In this document: positions 8,812 through 17,395 of the stretch, one piece after another
Numbering within the stretch: the first letter of the stretch is position 1
Layout: each line of letters starts with the position of its first letter
Assembly: GCA_963760125.1 (NCBI GenBank)
Contig: CAVXBV010000002.1
Coordinates: 62,001 to 126,000 of the forward strand
Direction: 5' to 3'
DNA length: 64,000 nt
Source of the DNA: RYN-111 sp963760125
GTDB taxonomy: Bacteria; Actinomycetota; Actinomycetes; Mycobacteriales; SCTD01
The notes under the pieces: generated by a model
Databases searched by the model: none
What the model was told of the DNA's origin: nothing
The model's input: only the letters and a program-made list of their open reading frames with translations
Program-made: the position numbers and the translations under genes

Positions 8812-9842
8812 TGCGCCTCCTGGTCCCCGTGGACAGCCTGCGCCCCCGAGGCGGCGTCGAGCGCAGCACGCTCGAGGTGACGGAGCGCCTGGCGGCCCGT
8901 GGTCATGAGGTGCTCGCCCCGTACCGCGAGGACGGGGCGCTGCGCCCGCGGTGGGAGCACGCGGCCGAGCTGCGCGACGTCCGCAGCTTCGCCTGGGCGC
9001 GTCGCTCGGCGCCTGCCGACACCTGGGCGCTCCGGGGGTCGTTGCGCGGGGTGCGCGCGCAGTCGGCGGAGGTCGTGTGGCTCAACCGCGCCGAGCACCT
9101 GGTCTGGGGGTTGCTGGCCGCGCGCCGCGGACGCTCGGGCCTCGTGGTCCACCTGCGCCAGCCGCCGCGCAGCCGGGTGCCCGCCTGGGCGGATCGCCGC
9201 GTCGCCTCCTGGCTCGCCGTGTCGCAGTCCGTCGCCACGACGTGGGCCGAGGCCGGCGCGACGCGCGTCACCGTCGTCCCGAACGGCGTGGACCCGGGCG
9301 CCTACCCGCCGGGGCCGACGCGGCCGACCGGCCGGACCGTGCTCTACCTGGGTCGCTTCGCCCCCGAGAAGGGCCTGGACGTCCTGGCCCGTGCCTGGGC
9401 CGACATCCCCGACGCCGAGCTCGTCGCCGCAGGCACGGGCGCTCCCGGCCCCCTGGCCGGGCTCGCGCGGGCCACGATCCTCCCCGAGCAGACCGAGGTC
9501 GTCGGCCTGCTGCAGCAGGCCGACGTGCTGGTGCTCCCGTCCACCTGGCAGGAGCCGTTCGGGCGCGTCGTCATCGAGGCGCTGTCCGCCGGTGTTCCCG
9601 TGGTCGCGAGTGCCGTGGGCGGCATCCCCGACCTGCTCACCGGTGAGCTCTCCGACGGCCTCGTCCCTCCGGGCGACCCCGCGGCCCTGGCCATCGCCGT
9701 ACGCCGCACCCTGGACCGGGTGCGGGACCCGGCCTTCCGGGACCGCTGCCGCACGCACGTCGCCGAGCACTTCAGCCTCGAGCGGACCACCGACCTGGTG
9801 GAGGAGCACCTGCTCCGCGCCACCTCCGAAGGAGCCTCGTGA
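8811..9842 (+). CDS. Glycosyltransferase family 4
   Basis: 343 residues with a GT-B layout. The N-terminal half opens with PVDSLRPRGGVERSTLEVTE, the usual glycine-rich acceptor-side loop. The C-terminal half has VLYLGRFAPEKGLDVLARAW and the sugar-nucleotide motif EPFGRVVIEALSAGVPVVAS (E-x7-E, about residues 247-255). It should transfer a hexose from a nucleotide sugar with retention of configuration; donor and acceptor are unknown. The GTG start shares a base with a short upstream ORF, and the end overlaps the next glycosyltransferase gene by four bases (GTGA). First enzyme of a polysaccharide cluster. Confidence 0.88.
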   Translation: MRLLVPVDSLRPRGGVERSTLEVTERLAARGHEVLAPYREDGALRPRWEHAAELRDVRSFAWARRSAPADTWALRGSLRGVRAQSAEVVWLNRAEHLVWGLLAARRGRSGLVVHLRQPPRSRVPAWADRRVASWLAVSQSVATTWAEAGATRVTVVPNGVDPGAYPPGPTRPTGRTVLYLGRFAPEKGLDVLARAWADIPDAELVAAGTGAPGPLAGLARATILPEQTEVVGLLQQADVLVLPSTWQEPFGRVVIEALSAGVPVVASAVGGIPDLLTGELSDGLVPPGDPAALAIAVRRTLDRVRDPAFRDRCRTHVAEHFSLERTTDLVEEHLLRATSEGAS

Positions 9843-11110
9843 GCCTGACCCGATGGTGCGCCGAGCTCGACCTCGAGCGCGGTAGCCCGCCCCGCACGAC
9901 CCTGCCGTGGGTGGGCCAGGACCTCGCGCGGGTGCTCGTCCGGCTGCACCGCGAACCGCTGGGGTACGTCGTGGCGCCGTGCCCCGGGGGCGTGCTGGAT
10001 CGAGGCGGGATCGTCGACCTGGCCCGTACCTTGCTCGCCGACCGGATCGCTGCCCACCTCGGTGTAGAGGGACTCACGGACCTGGAGGAGCCGCCGGCCC
10101 AGGGCTGCCGCAACCGGCCGATCGCCGATCGCAGCGTCACCGTGGCCGTCGCGACCCGCGACCGTCCGGAGATGATCGTGCGGTGCGTGGAGCACCTGCA
10201 GTCGCTCGACTACCCGGACCTCGAGATCGTCATCGTCGACAACGCCCCATCCGACGACCAGACCGAGCACGCCGTGCGTGGCCTGGCCCTGACCGACCCC
10301 CGAATCCGGTACCTGCGCGAGGAGCGACCCGGCGTCTCGTACGCCCGCAACACGGCCCTCGCCGCCGCCACGGGGGAGGTCATCTGCTTCACCGACGACG
10401 ACGTGGCGGTGGACCCCGACTGGGTCAACGGTCTGCTGCGGGGCTTCCGCGAGTACGAGCGCGTCGGCTGCGTCACCGGGCTGGTGGCCACGGCCGAGAT
10501 CAGCACCGACATCGAGGCCTACTGCGACGCCCGGCTGCCCCTGTGGTCGCTGCGCTGCGACCCGGAGGTCTTCACCCTCGCCGGCCCGCGGGCGACCACG
10601 GACCCGGTCTACCCCTTCGCGGTGGGCGTCTACGGCACCGGCGCGAGCTTCGCGTTTGACACCGCCCTGCTCCGGCGCCTGGGCGGCTGCGATCCTGCCC
10701 TCGGTGTCGGAACGCTGACCCGCGGCGGTGAGGACCTCGACCTGTTCCTCCGCGTGCTCTACGCCGGGCGTGCCGTCGTCTACATGCCGTCGGCCATCGT
10801 CTGGCACGCCCACCGCAGCGACTACCCCGCTCTCATGAAGCAGATGTACGGCTACGGCAGCGGGTTGTCGGCCCTGATGACCAAGGTGCTGCTCGATCCG
10901 GTGATGCGCCGAGACCTGCTGCGTCGGCTCCCCCGAGGGCTCCGCATGGTGGTCACCAACCGCCAGGCCACCGAGGGCCGCTTCGCCGGCGAGGACGGGC
11001 CCCCGACGCCCGAGGGCGCCTTCCGTCGGGAGCTGCACGGACTGGTCGCCGGCCCGTGGCTCTACCGGCGCAGTCGGCGCGCCCACGCCGCCCGCCGGAC
11101 GACCTTCTAG
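9839..11110 (+). CDS. Glycosyltransferase family 2
   Basis: 423 residues. After an N-terminal extension of about 95 residues comes a GT-A domain: VTVAVATRDRPEMIVRCVEHLQ near residue 100, VIVDNAPSDD, and the metal-binding FTDDDVAVDPDW near 184. RGGEDLDLFLRVLYAG near 295 is the likely catalytic-base region. This is an inverting transferase of the rhamnosyl/galactosyl type by general resemblance. The N-terminal extension is not recognised and may contact a partner or the membrane. The start overlaps the GT4 stop, with a GGAG Shine-Dalgarno just upstream. The end overlaps the convergent flippase gene by four bases. Confidence 0.88.
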   Translation: MSLTRWCAELDLERGSPPRTTLPWVGQDLARVLVRLHREPLGYVVAPCPGGVLDRGGIVDLARTLLADRIAAHLGVEGLTDLEEPPAQGCRNRPIADRSVTVAVATRDRPEMIVRCVEHLQSLDYPDLEIVIVDNAPSDDQTEHAVRGLALTDPRIRYLREERPGVSYARNTALAAATGEVICFTDDDVAVDPDWVNGLLRGFREYERVGCVTGLVATAEISTDIEAYCDARLPLWSLRCDPEVFTLAGPRATTDPVYPFAVGVYGTGASFAFDTALLRRLGGCDPALGVGTLTRGGEDLDLFLRVLYAGRAVVYMPSAIVWHAHRSDYPALMKQMYGYGSGLSALMTKVLLDPVMRRDLLRRLPRGLRMVVTNRQATEGRFAGEDGPPTPEGAFRRELHGLVAGPWLYRRSRRAHAARRTTF

Positions 11111-12525
11111 CGCCGGGCCTTCTGCAACCGGATCCACAGCCAGGGCAGGCAGGCCAGGCCGACGCCGACCCGTACCAGGTTCAGCGTGGTCGTCTGGGCA
11201 GGCAGCGTCGACAACCAGGCAGCCAGGGCGGAGGCGGCCACCACCAGCCAGATCGACAGCCCCGGCTGGGGAAGCCCGCCGTACCGCCGCAGGGCCAGCT
11301 GCAGCAGCAGCGACTGCAGCACGAACGACAGCAGCGTCGCCAGCGCCGACCCCTCGATGCCGTACGTCGGGACGAGCAGGACGTTGAGCACGACGTTCAC
11401 GACGGCAGCGACCAGCGTCGCGACGGCAGCCGGTCGGGTCTTGCGCATCAGCAGGAGCAGGCGGCTGCTCCCCCCGCCGTACGCGACGGGGAAGGCGGAC
11501 AGCGTGACCAGCAGCGTGACGGTGAGCAGCGCCTCGGGACGGAAGCTCGGCGGGGCGACGACAGGCAGCAGGATCGGAGCGGCGAGCATCGTCCCGACCA
11601 CGACCGGCGACAGCACGTGCAGCAGCTCGTCCCGGCTGCGTGTGACGAGCTTGCGGCGCTCCCGCTCGGGGCTGGTCGCGAGGCTGGGCGTCCACGCGGT
11701 GCTGATGTAGGCGACCAGCAGCAGCACGGCGTTGCCCAGGGTGTAGGCCACCTGGTAGCGCCCGACCTCGCCCGGCCCGAGCTCTCGCTGGACGACGACG
11801 CGGTCACCTGTGTTGAGGACGAAGATGGACAGCTGGGAGAACGCGATCGGGAGTCCGACGGCCATCGCCTTGCGGATGGTCGGCAGGTCGAACAGGCCGC
11901 GCATCCTTGGTCGGGCGTAGACGAGAGCGAGCACCAGGGCGATCGCCTGGGTCAGCACGCCGCCGAAGGCGTAGAGGACCTCGTCGACGCGGAAGGCGAA
12001 CAGCAGCAGCAGCCCGACGAACGGGCCACCGACGGTCGACACCAGGCTCACCGCGGTGAACGCGCGCAGACGATCCTCGGTCGACAGCAGGCCGAGCGCT
12101 GCCTGGACCGCGGCCCCCGGCGCGACCCAGAGCACCGTCATGAGGAGCAGCCCGTGGAACCCCTGGAAACCCAGGGCTGTCGCCCACAGCGGGCCGGTCA
12201 GCCCGGCGACGAGGGCGACTGCTGCGGCGACGACCAACGACACCCCGAGCAGCCCGCGGGCGCGGTCCCCGCCCTCGTCCTCGGCCCGCTGCAGGACGAT
12301 GGCCTGGTCGAGCCCGATCGTCGCGAGCACCAGCAGCACCTGGTAGAGCGCGATCGCGGTGGCGAGCTCACCGAAGGACGCCGGTCCGAGCAGGTGGGCC
12401 AGGACGGGCGAGACGAGCGTGGCTCCCAGCAGCTGCAGACCGGCCACGAGGGCGTAGAGCAGGCGACGGCCGAACAGCGCCGACACGTCCGCCCGCTGCG
12501 CCTCGACCTCGGCGTCGGGGATCAA
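11107..12525 (-). CDS. Polysaccharide flippase (MOP superfamily, Wzx-like)
   Basis: 472 residues, hydrophobic along the whole length with about 12-14 membrane segments. The opening GRRLLYALVAGLQLLGATLVSPVLAHLLGPASFGELATAI is typical of MATE-like oligosaccharide flippases. It would move lipid-linked sugar repeats across the membrane. The start is placed at TTG 12525, which overlaps the upstream stop (TTGA); a GTG 13 codons later is an alternative. Convergent with the GT2 gene, with interlocking stop codons. Confidence 0.83.
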   Translation of the reverse strand: MIPDAEVEAQRADVSALFGRRLLYALVAGLQLLGATLVSPVLAHLLGPASFGELATAIALYQVLLVLATIGLDQAIVLQRAEDEGGDRARGLLGVSLVVAAAVALVAGLTGPLWATALGFQGFHGLLLMTVLWVAPGAAVQAALGLLSTEDRLRAFTAVSLVSTVGGPFVGLLLLFAFRVDEVLYAFGGVLTQAIALVLALVYARPRMRGLFDLPTIRKAMAVGLPIAFSQLSIFVLNTGDRVVVQRELGPGEVGRYQVAYTLGNAVLLLVAYISTAWTPSLATSPERERRKLVTRSRDELLHVLSPVVVGTMLAAPILLPVVAPPSFRPEALLTVTLLVTLSAFPVAYGGGSSRLLLLMRKTRPAAVATLVAAVVNVVLNVLLVPTYGIEGSALATLLSFVLQSLLLQLALRRYGGLPQPGLSIWLVVAASALAAWLSTLPAQTTTLNLVRVGVGLACLPWLWIRLQKARR

Positions 12526-13397
12526 CGGCCGACGGCCTTGTCCTCGTCGAGGGCGTCCAGGACGGCGTGGTCGACGTCGCTGCTGAACTTCCGCGCGAAC
12601 AACCGGACGAGCTTGGTGCCGTCCCCGTCGCGCCGCAGGCGCAGCTTCGGCAGGTCAGTGGCCCGCAGCCAGCGCGGGCTCTTGGGCGCACCCACCTCAT
12701 GGTCCCAGTCGATGTGCCACAGCACGTCGTGGACGTGCTGCTCCGCCCACCCCGTCACGGACGAGGCCAGAGCGGTGGGGACGAACGACTCGTCCGCACA
12801 CCACGTCCGGCGCCAGAACCGCACGACCTCAGGACGGGCGTCGGCGAAGTCCAGGACCGCCTGGGCATGGGCGCGCGTGAGCACCTTCATCTGCGAACCG
12901 GCCTCGAAGGTGAGCCCCCTCGGGAGCCGACGGGGCAGGGGGACGCGCACCATGTGCTTGCGCCACGCCCAGTGCGGATAGCGCAGGCGGGCGAGGCCAC
13001 CGCTGCGGCCGCCCCAGTCCGGCGCCGGCACGGACCAGTTCTCGCAGAACGACGTTCCGGGGTGCGCCGCAAGGAACCGCTCGGCCACCGGCGTCGCGAC
13101 CAGCGGGTAGTCGGACCCCGTCATCACGACGACGTGCGTGGTGCGGGGGTCCGACAGCGCGGCCCGGTAGCCGGACAGCTCCGCCTCGACGTTCTCCCAG
13201 CGCGCCCAGCCGGTGCGGATGCGCGGCAGCAGCGTGACCCTCGACGGCAGGTCGCTCGCCATCGCGGCATGGACGTCGGCGGGCGTGGCGACGTCGACGT
13301 GGAGCAGGACTGGCCACGGGTCGAGGGCGTCGATCAGTCGCCGCAGGTGCACCGGGTCGGCGTGCGCCATCACCACCACGGCCGGGTGAGGGGTCAC
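12522..13397 (-). CDS. Core-2/I-branching-like glycosyltransferase (GT14)
   Basis: 291 residues from the GTG at 13397. The opening VTPHPAVVVMAHADPVHLRRLIDALDP and the central VVVMTGSDYPL..VAERFL match the GT14 / branching beta-1,6-N-acetylglucosaminyltransferase fold found sporadically in bacterial polysaccharide loci. The later FEAGSQMKVLTRAHAQAVLDF and WCADESFVPT fit the same family. It may add a branch sugar, but donor and linkage are not readable. The start overlaps the stop of the large membrane protein gene (GTGA) and the end overlaps the flippase start, so the three genes form a tight operon. Confidence 0.8.
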   Translation of the reverse strand: MTPHPAVVVMAHADPVHLRRLIDALDPWPVLLHVDVATPADVHAAMASDLPSRVTLLPRIRTGWARWENVEAELSGYRAALSDPRTTHVVVMTGSDYPLVATPVAERFLAAHPGTSFCENWSVPAPDWGGRSGGLARLRYPHWAWRKHMVRVPLPRRLPRGLTFEAGSQMKVLTRAHAQAVLDFADARPEVVRFWRRTWCADESFVPTALASSVTGWAEQHVHDVLWHIDWDHEVGAPKSPRWLRATDLPKLRLRRDGDGTKLVRLFARKFSSDVDHAVLDALDEDKAVGR

Positions 13398-15568
13398 CGG
13401 CGCACCTGGAAGAGGTAGGCGTCCCGCAGGCGGTAGAGGTCCGTGGTCGGCCCACTGCGGACCAGGCGCCACATCGGCGCGACCCGCATCGCGGCGCGCA
13501 GCGCGACGTAGCGCTCGTACGGCTGACCGGAGTAGCGCTGGTCGTAGGCCCCGGTCGAGTCGGACACGAGGGCGAAGTAGTCGTTGGCGTCGCGACGGGT
13601 CACGAGCCGGCGGGTCATCAGCGCCACGTCGGCGACCGCGTCGTACGCCTCGTCCAAGGGCGGCGCCGGAGCGATGCTCTCCCGCGACAGGTAATCGACC
13701 TTGACGTACCTCGCCGTCACCTTGGAGGGCGTGGCGTTGCCGGTGCCGGTCATCAGAACGGTGCCGCCGTCGACCGCGGTGCGCTCGTACTCCCGCGTCG
13801 CGGCCACCGCATCTGGCCGCACGACCCTTGCCCAGTCCATGGCGGTCTGCCCGAAGGTGTTGACGCCGAAGGCGAGGACGACGGCCGCGGCGAGCACCGC
13901 CGCCCGGGTCGGGGTGAACCGCCACGGCAGGTCGGCGACCAGCAGCGCCAACCACGGGAGGGCGAACAGCACGACGCGGAAGATGCCTTCCTGCCCGTAG
14001 TCCGACGCCACGAACAGCGAGGCGGGGCTGAGGGCGGTGAGGGCGAGCGCCACGTGCAGCCGGTCGCGCCGACGAAGGATCGTGATCAGGGCGATCACGC
14101 CCACGACCAGCAGGAGCAAGGCCGGCACCTCGAAGGCAAGGCGGGTGATGAGCTCGGGGGTCCCGCCGGCGACGGTGGGGTGCGAGGGCGGCTGGACGTT
14201 CTGGAACAACCGACCGAGCGCCTTGTAGGACACGAAGCCACCGAGGGTCTCGCGGTTGAGGTACGCCCAGAGCATCGCCGGGACGAAGGGCACCGCCGGC
14301 AACCACCAAGGTCGCGCGAGTCCGCGCAGCATGAGCACCCCGAGGGCGGCGGTGGCGAAGTACGGCGAGAGCTGGTGCGTGAACGCCATGACGACGCTGA
14401 GCACCACGATGCGGGACCACCACCACCAGCCCCGGCGGGTACCTGACGCTCCCAGCGCCACGACGCCGAGGGCCAGCAGCAGCCCCATGGACTGCGGCGA
14501 GTAGTAGACGATGTTGAGCGTGTTGACGAGACCGAACACGGCGCCCGCGACCCAGGCCCGCGTCGGTGTCAGGCCCAGCGCCAGGGCGAGCTCACGGACA
14601 CCGAGAACGAGGGCGGCGCTGAGCGGTACCGGCCACCAGGTGGCCAGCACCATCGGGTCGCGCATCCCCACGGCGTCCGCGAGGTACGCCGTACCGGCGA
14701 ACAGGCCCGCCCACGCCTGGTAGATGTCCAGGGACGGGTCGAGCCGCTCATGGACCTGGACGTAGTCGACCACCCCGATGTGGCGGGCCGCGGACATGAC
14801 GGTCGGGGCGCCGTAGAGCAGGGCCTGGGTGGCCACGGTCAGCGTGGCGAGCAAGGTGAGCCCGAGACCCGGGACCTCGCGGCGCCGGACCTGCACGACG
14901 ACGACAGCAACGAGCGTCGTCACGCCGAGGTACCAGAGGAAGCCGACCAGCACCCGCATGCCGCTGGGCGCGGGCACGGCCCGTTGCGCCCCCCCGATGA
15001 GGATCAGCACCACCGACAGCGCGATGAGCGAGTTCCAGCCGGCTCGTGGGCGGGGTCGGGTCTGCCACCACTGGTCGAGACCCGGGCGCTCCCGCCGGAG
15101 GACCAGGCCCGTCGCCACGAGGGCCGCGACCACCTGGAGCACCATCACGGCGCGCGGGTGCCAGAAGGTGGTCTCCGCCAGGAGCATGCCCAGCCCGCAG
15201 GTGCCCGACAGCGAGATCGTCGTCGTCCAGAAGACCAGACGCGACCAGGACAGCGGCTCGGCGAGTACGACGAGCGGGGCTGCCCAGGCCACCAGCAGCA
15301 GGACAGACAGCGGTGCGACCTGGAGGTCGTGCCACCCCGCCAGCGCGCCGAGCGCCGACAGCAGGAGGAGCAACGCGGGGACGAGGGCCGCGAGGGTCTG
15401 AGCCGGCCCCCCGAGCGGGGCGTCGACCGCAGCCGCCGGTTCCGTGACAGGGGGCGGGGGCGAGAGAGGCACGCGCTGCCGGGGTCCGGCTGGCCGAGGC
15501 GGCGCGGACGCCCCCCGGGAACGGGAACGACCCGCCCGCTCCGCCGTGGTGGCGGTGCGGCGGGTCAC
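13394..15568 (-). CDS. Large polytopic membrane protein of the polysaccharide cluster
   Basis: 724 residues. A Pro/Arg/Ala-rich cytoplasmic N-terminus (about 55 residues) is followed by roughly 12-14 membrane segments to about residue 560, then a soluble C-terminal domain of about 150 residues. The layout resembles lipid-linked-sugar glycosyltransferases or polymerases of the GT-C/Wzy kind, and the position before the flippase and GT14 genes supports a role in polymer assembly. I cannot point to a diagnostic motif, so the function is inferred from topology and context. GTG start at 15568; first gene of a three-gene operon. Confidence 0.7.
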   Translation of the reverse strand: MTRRTATTAERAGRSRSRGASAPPRPAGPRQRVPLSPPPPVTEPAAAVDAPLGGPAQTLAALVPALLLLLSALGALAGWHDLQVAPLSVLLLVAWAAPLVVLAEPLSWSRLVFWTTTISLSGTCGLGMLLAETTFWHPRAVMVLQVVAALVATGLVLRRERPGLDQWWQTRPRPRAGWNSLIALSVVLILIGGAQRAVPAPSGMRVLVGFLWYLGVTTLVAVVVVQVRRREVPGLGLTLLATLTVATQALLYGAPTVMSAARHIGVVDYVQVHERLDPSLDIYQAWAGLFAGTAYLADAVGMRDPMVLATWWPVPLSAALVLGVRELALALGLTPTRAWVAGAVFGLVNTLNIVYYSPQSMGLLLALGVVALGASGTRRGWWWWSRIVVLSVVMAFTHQLSPYFATAALGVLMLRGLARPWWLPAVPFVPAMLWAYLNRETLGGFVSYKALGRLFQNVQPPSHPTVAGGTPELITRLAFEVPALLLLVVGVIALITILRRRDRLHVALALTALSPASLFVASDYGQEGIFRVVLFALPWLALLVADLPWRFTPTRAAVLAAAVVLAFGVNTFGQTAMDWARVVRPDAVAATREYERTAVDGGTVLMTGTGNATPSKVTARYVKVDYLSRESIAPAPPLDEAYDAVADVALMTRRLVTRRDANDYFALVSDSTGAYDQRYSGQPYERYVALRAAMRVAPMWRLVRSGPTTDLYRLRDAYLFQVRR

Positions 15569-15623
15569 CCGCTGATCTTAGCCGTTGGGCTCGTGCGCGG
15601 CGGTGTCCTCGAGGAGGAGGTGA

Positions 15624-16844
15624 TCAGGGCCGGTACTCGTCGATCGTGACCCAGTCGATCTGCACGTGGCCGGCCGTGGTGGCGGCGGGCTTGAGACCCG
15701 TGGTCGCGGTCTGCAGGACCATGTGCATCTTGGTGGTGGGGACGCTCTTGGTGACCCCGATGACCTTGCCGTCGAGCAGGAAGGTCACGGCGTTCGGCAG
15801 CCACTCGACGGTCGCGGTGTGCCACTCGTTCCAACGCTCCTTGGTCTCGGCGACCAGGCAGTTGTTGCGGGGGTTGCCGACGCAGTGGCCGTAGGCCGAG
15901 ATCGTTCCGTCGAGCGCACCCTCAGCGAAGTCGAGCTCGCCCTCGTCCCAGTTGTTGCTGTTCGGCCAGAGCAACCAGCCGTTGCCGAAGTTCTTCAGGG
16001 AGTCGGCGCGGAACCGGACCGAGAACTTGCCGTAGACCTGACCGGGCCACTGGCCGTTCACGAGCGGGACCGGCGCGGCACCGAGGGGCACGCCGTTCTC
16101 GGTGTGCAGGTACATGTCCAGCGCGCCGTCCTTGACGGACAGGACCTTGTTCGGCGCGTACTGACCGACCCCGGAGGTGTCCCCGAAGCCGTCGTAGCTC
16201 ATCCAGCGGTTCTTGTACTCGCTGGACAGGAAGGAGCCGAGCGGGACGTCGTTGGTGAAGTCGTCGGCGAAGACGCGCTTCCACGGGCCGGCGCTCGCTC
16301 CGGGCATCGTGCTGGAGACAGCGGCCGGCGCCGGAGCGACCGGAGCGGCGGCGGGGGCGACCGGCGCCGGAGCGACCGGAGCGGCGGTGGGGGCGACCGC
16401 GACCGGGGAGGCGGGCGTGCTCGCCTCGATGATCGACGCGACGGTCTGGACGGGGGCGGCGGAGGGAGCCGTCTCGACCACCGGGAGCGCGGCGGCGGTC
16501 GCGACCGGCGTCGAAGGGGTGGCCGTGACGGCCAGCTGGGAGGCGGTGCGGGCCTTGATCGTCCGCGCCCGGAGGATCGCCACGCGAGCCCGCTCACGTC
16601 GGACCTGGACCACGTGGCGGCGCTGCGCGGCCTCGAGGCGCTGCGCCCGGACCTTGGCGACGTGCGCCCGCAGCGGGGCCTCGGCCCGGACAGCGGCGGC
16701 GTGGGCGGCCCGCTGGCGGCTGGCCGGCGACGCCTCCGCCGCGGTGGTGCCGGCGAGAACCAGCGGGGTCATGAGCGCCGACGTCACCATGCACCGGAGC
16801 ACCAGTCGGGCGGAGGTGCTGTCCTTGCGGGGGATGAACGACAC
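15624..16844 (-). CDS. Secreted glycoside hydrolase family 16
   Basis: 406 residues. A signal peptide ends near TAAEASPAS. An Arg/Ala-rich helical stretch (to about residue 95) and a Pro/Ala/Val-rich linker of about 85 residues follow, then a GH16 beta-jelly-roll from about residue 190. The catalytic motif ELDFAE lies at 303-308, giving Glu303 and Glu308 as nucleophile and acid/base. The family cuts beta-1,3, beta-1,4 or mixed glucans, or galactans; the subfamily is not determinable here. In this context it may trim or release the polymer made by the neighbouring genes. The GTG start has AAGGAG nine bases upstream, directly after a structured leader hairpin. Confidence 0.85.
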   Translation of the reverse strand: MSFIPRKDSTSARLVLRCMVTSALMTPLVLAGTTAAEASPASRQRAAHAAAVRAEAPLRAHVAKVRAQRLEAAQRRHVVQVRRERARVAILRARTIKARTASQLAVTATPSTPVATAAALPVVETAPSAAPVQTVASIIEASTPASPVAVAPTAAPVAPAPVAPAAAPVAPAPAAVSSTMPGASAGPWKRVFADDFTNDVPLGSFLSSEYKNRWMSYDGFGDTSGVGQYAPNKVLSVKDGALDMYLHTENGVPLGAAPVPLVNGQWPGQVYGKFSVRFRADSLKNFGNGWLLWPNSNNWDEGELDFAEGALDGTISAYGHCVGNPRNNCLVAETKERWNEWHTATVEWLPNAVTFLLDGKVIGVTKSVPTTKMHMVLQTATTGLKPAATTAGHVQIDWVTIDEYRP

Positions 16845-16853
16845 GGTGACCGG

Positions 16854-16898
16854 CTCCTTGAGTCTGGCTCCCGGTGACGTTCCGTCACCGGCTGACTC
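16854..16898 (-). promoter_or_regulatory. Leader hairpin and Shine-Dalgarno of the GH16 gene
   Basis: On the reverse strand a nine-base arm CCGGTGACG pairs with CGTCACCGG around a GAA loop (16871-16891). An outer GAGTC/GACTC pairing (16894-16898 with 16860-16864) encloses an internal loop. The AAGGAG ribosome site (16854-16859) follows at once. It could act as a translation-control hairpin or, as DNA, as a palindromic operator. Confidence 0.5.
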
Positions 16899-17382
16899 TT
16901 CATGGTTCGGGCCGTACGGTCACTCTCTGTAGGTTCACGATCGGGTGAATGTCACGGGCAGTGATCACTCGAGCGGGGTCCCTCCACGCTCATCTACCCG
17001 GCTTTGTCCGGATGTGCGGTGGGCCATTCTCGCGATGCGTCATGGTCGTATGACTACGCAGCGTGACAATTTCAGTGAGCGCCCACCCCTCACGCGGAGA
17101 TCTGGCGGAACCCAGCAGTTACACAGAGTGACATCTGCTTCTGCAGAGGCTCGTGAAGGCTCCAGGCAGCCGCTCGGCTGACCTCTCCGCCGACAAGACG
17201 GCCAGCCTCCGCCGCGTTCGCCGCAGCGCACATCCCGCCTGGAGGTCTGCCATGGTGTGACCGAGGTCACGCGACTCTGGCCGGGAAGACAGCCCTCACG
17301 GCCCGGGACGGGGTGCCGGGAACGGGGTCGGCAACGCCCGGGCAGCGAGCCCAGGCCGCCAGCCGGGCAGCTAGCCGGGCAG
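16899..17382. other. Long non-coding stretch upstream of the GH16 gene
   Basis: About 480 bases without a convincing gene and visibly less GC-rich than its surroundings. It holds several GTGA/TCAC palindromes: 16945-16955, 16960-16969 (AGTGATCACT) and the CRP-like TGTGACCGAGGTCACG at 17256-17271. The short open frame at 16945-17181 lacks codon bias, a start signal and homology. Probably a regulatory region for the glucanase gene. Confidence 0.5.
17256..17271. promoter_or_regulatory. CRP-like palindrome
   Basis: TGTGACCGAGGTCACG matches TGTGA-N6-TCACA except at the last base. It lies over 400 bases upstream of the GH16 start, which is far for a direct effect unless transcription starts well upstream. 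Confidence 0.35.
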
Positions 17383-17395
17383 CTAGCCGGGCAGC
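17361..17395. repeat. Three tandem 12-base units over a stop codon
   Basis: The unit AGCCGGGCAGCT is present almost three times. In the frame of the lipoprotein gene each unit reads Leu-Pro-Gly-TAG, so the stop codon itself has been duplicated. Confidence 0.8.

Noticed and set aside
16871..17000. A c-di-AMP (ydaO) riboswitch in the glucanase leader, expected before some actinobacterial wall hydrolases
   Set aside because: The conserved ydaO blocks could not be found; only hairpins are present.
16945..17181. A 78-codon open frame in the long intergenic region
   Set aside because: Poor codon bias, lower GC than genes, no ribosome site and no homology.
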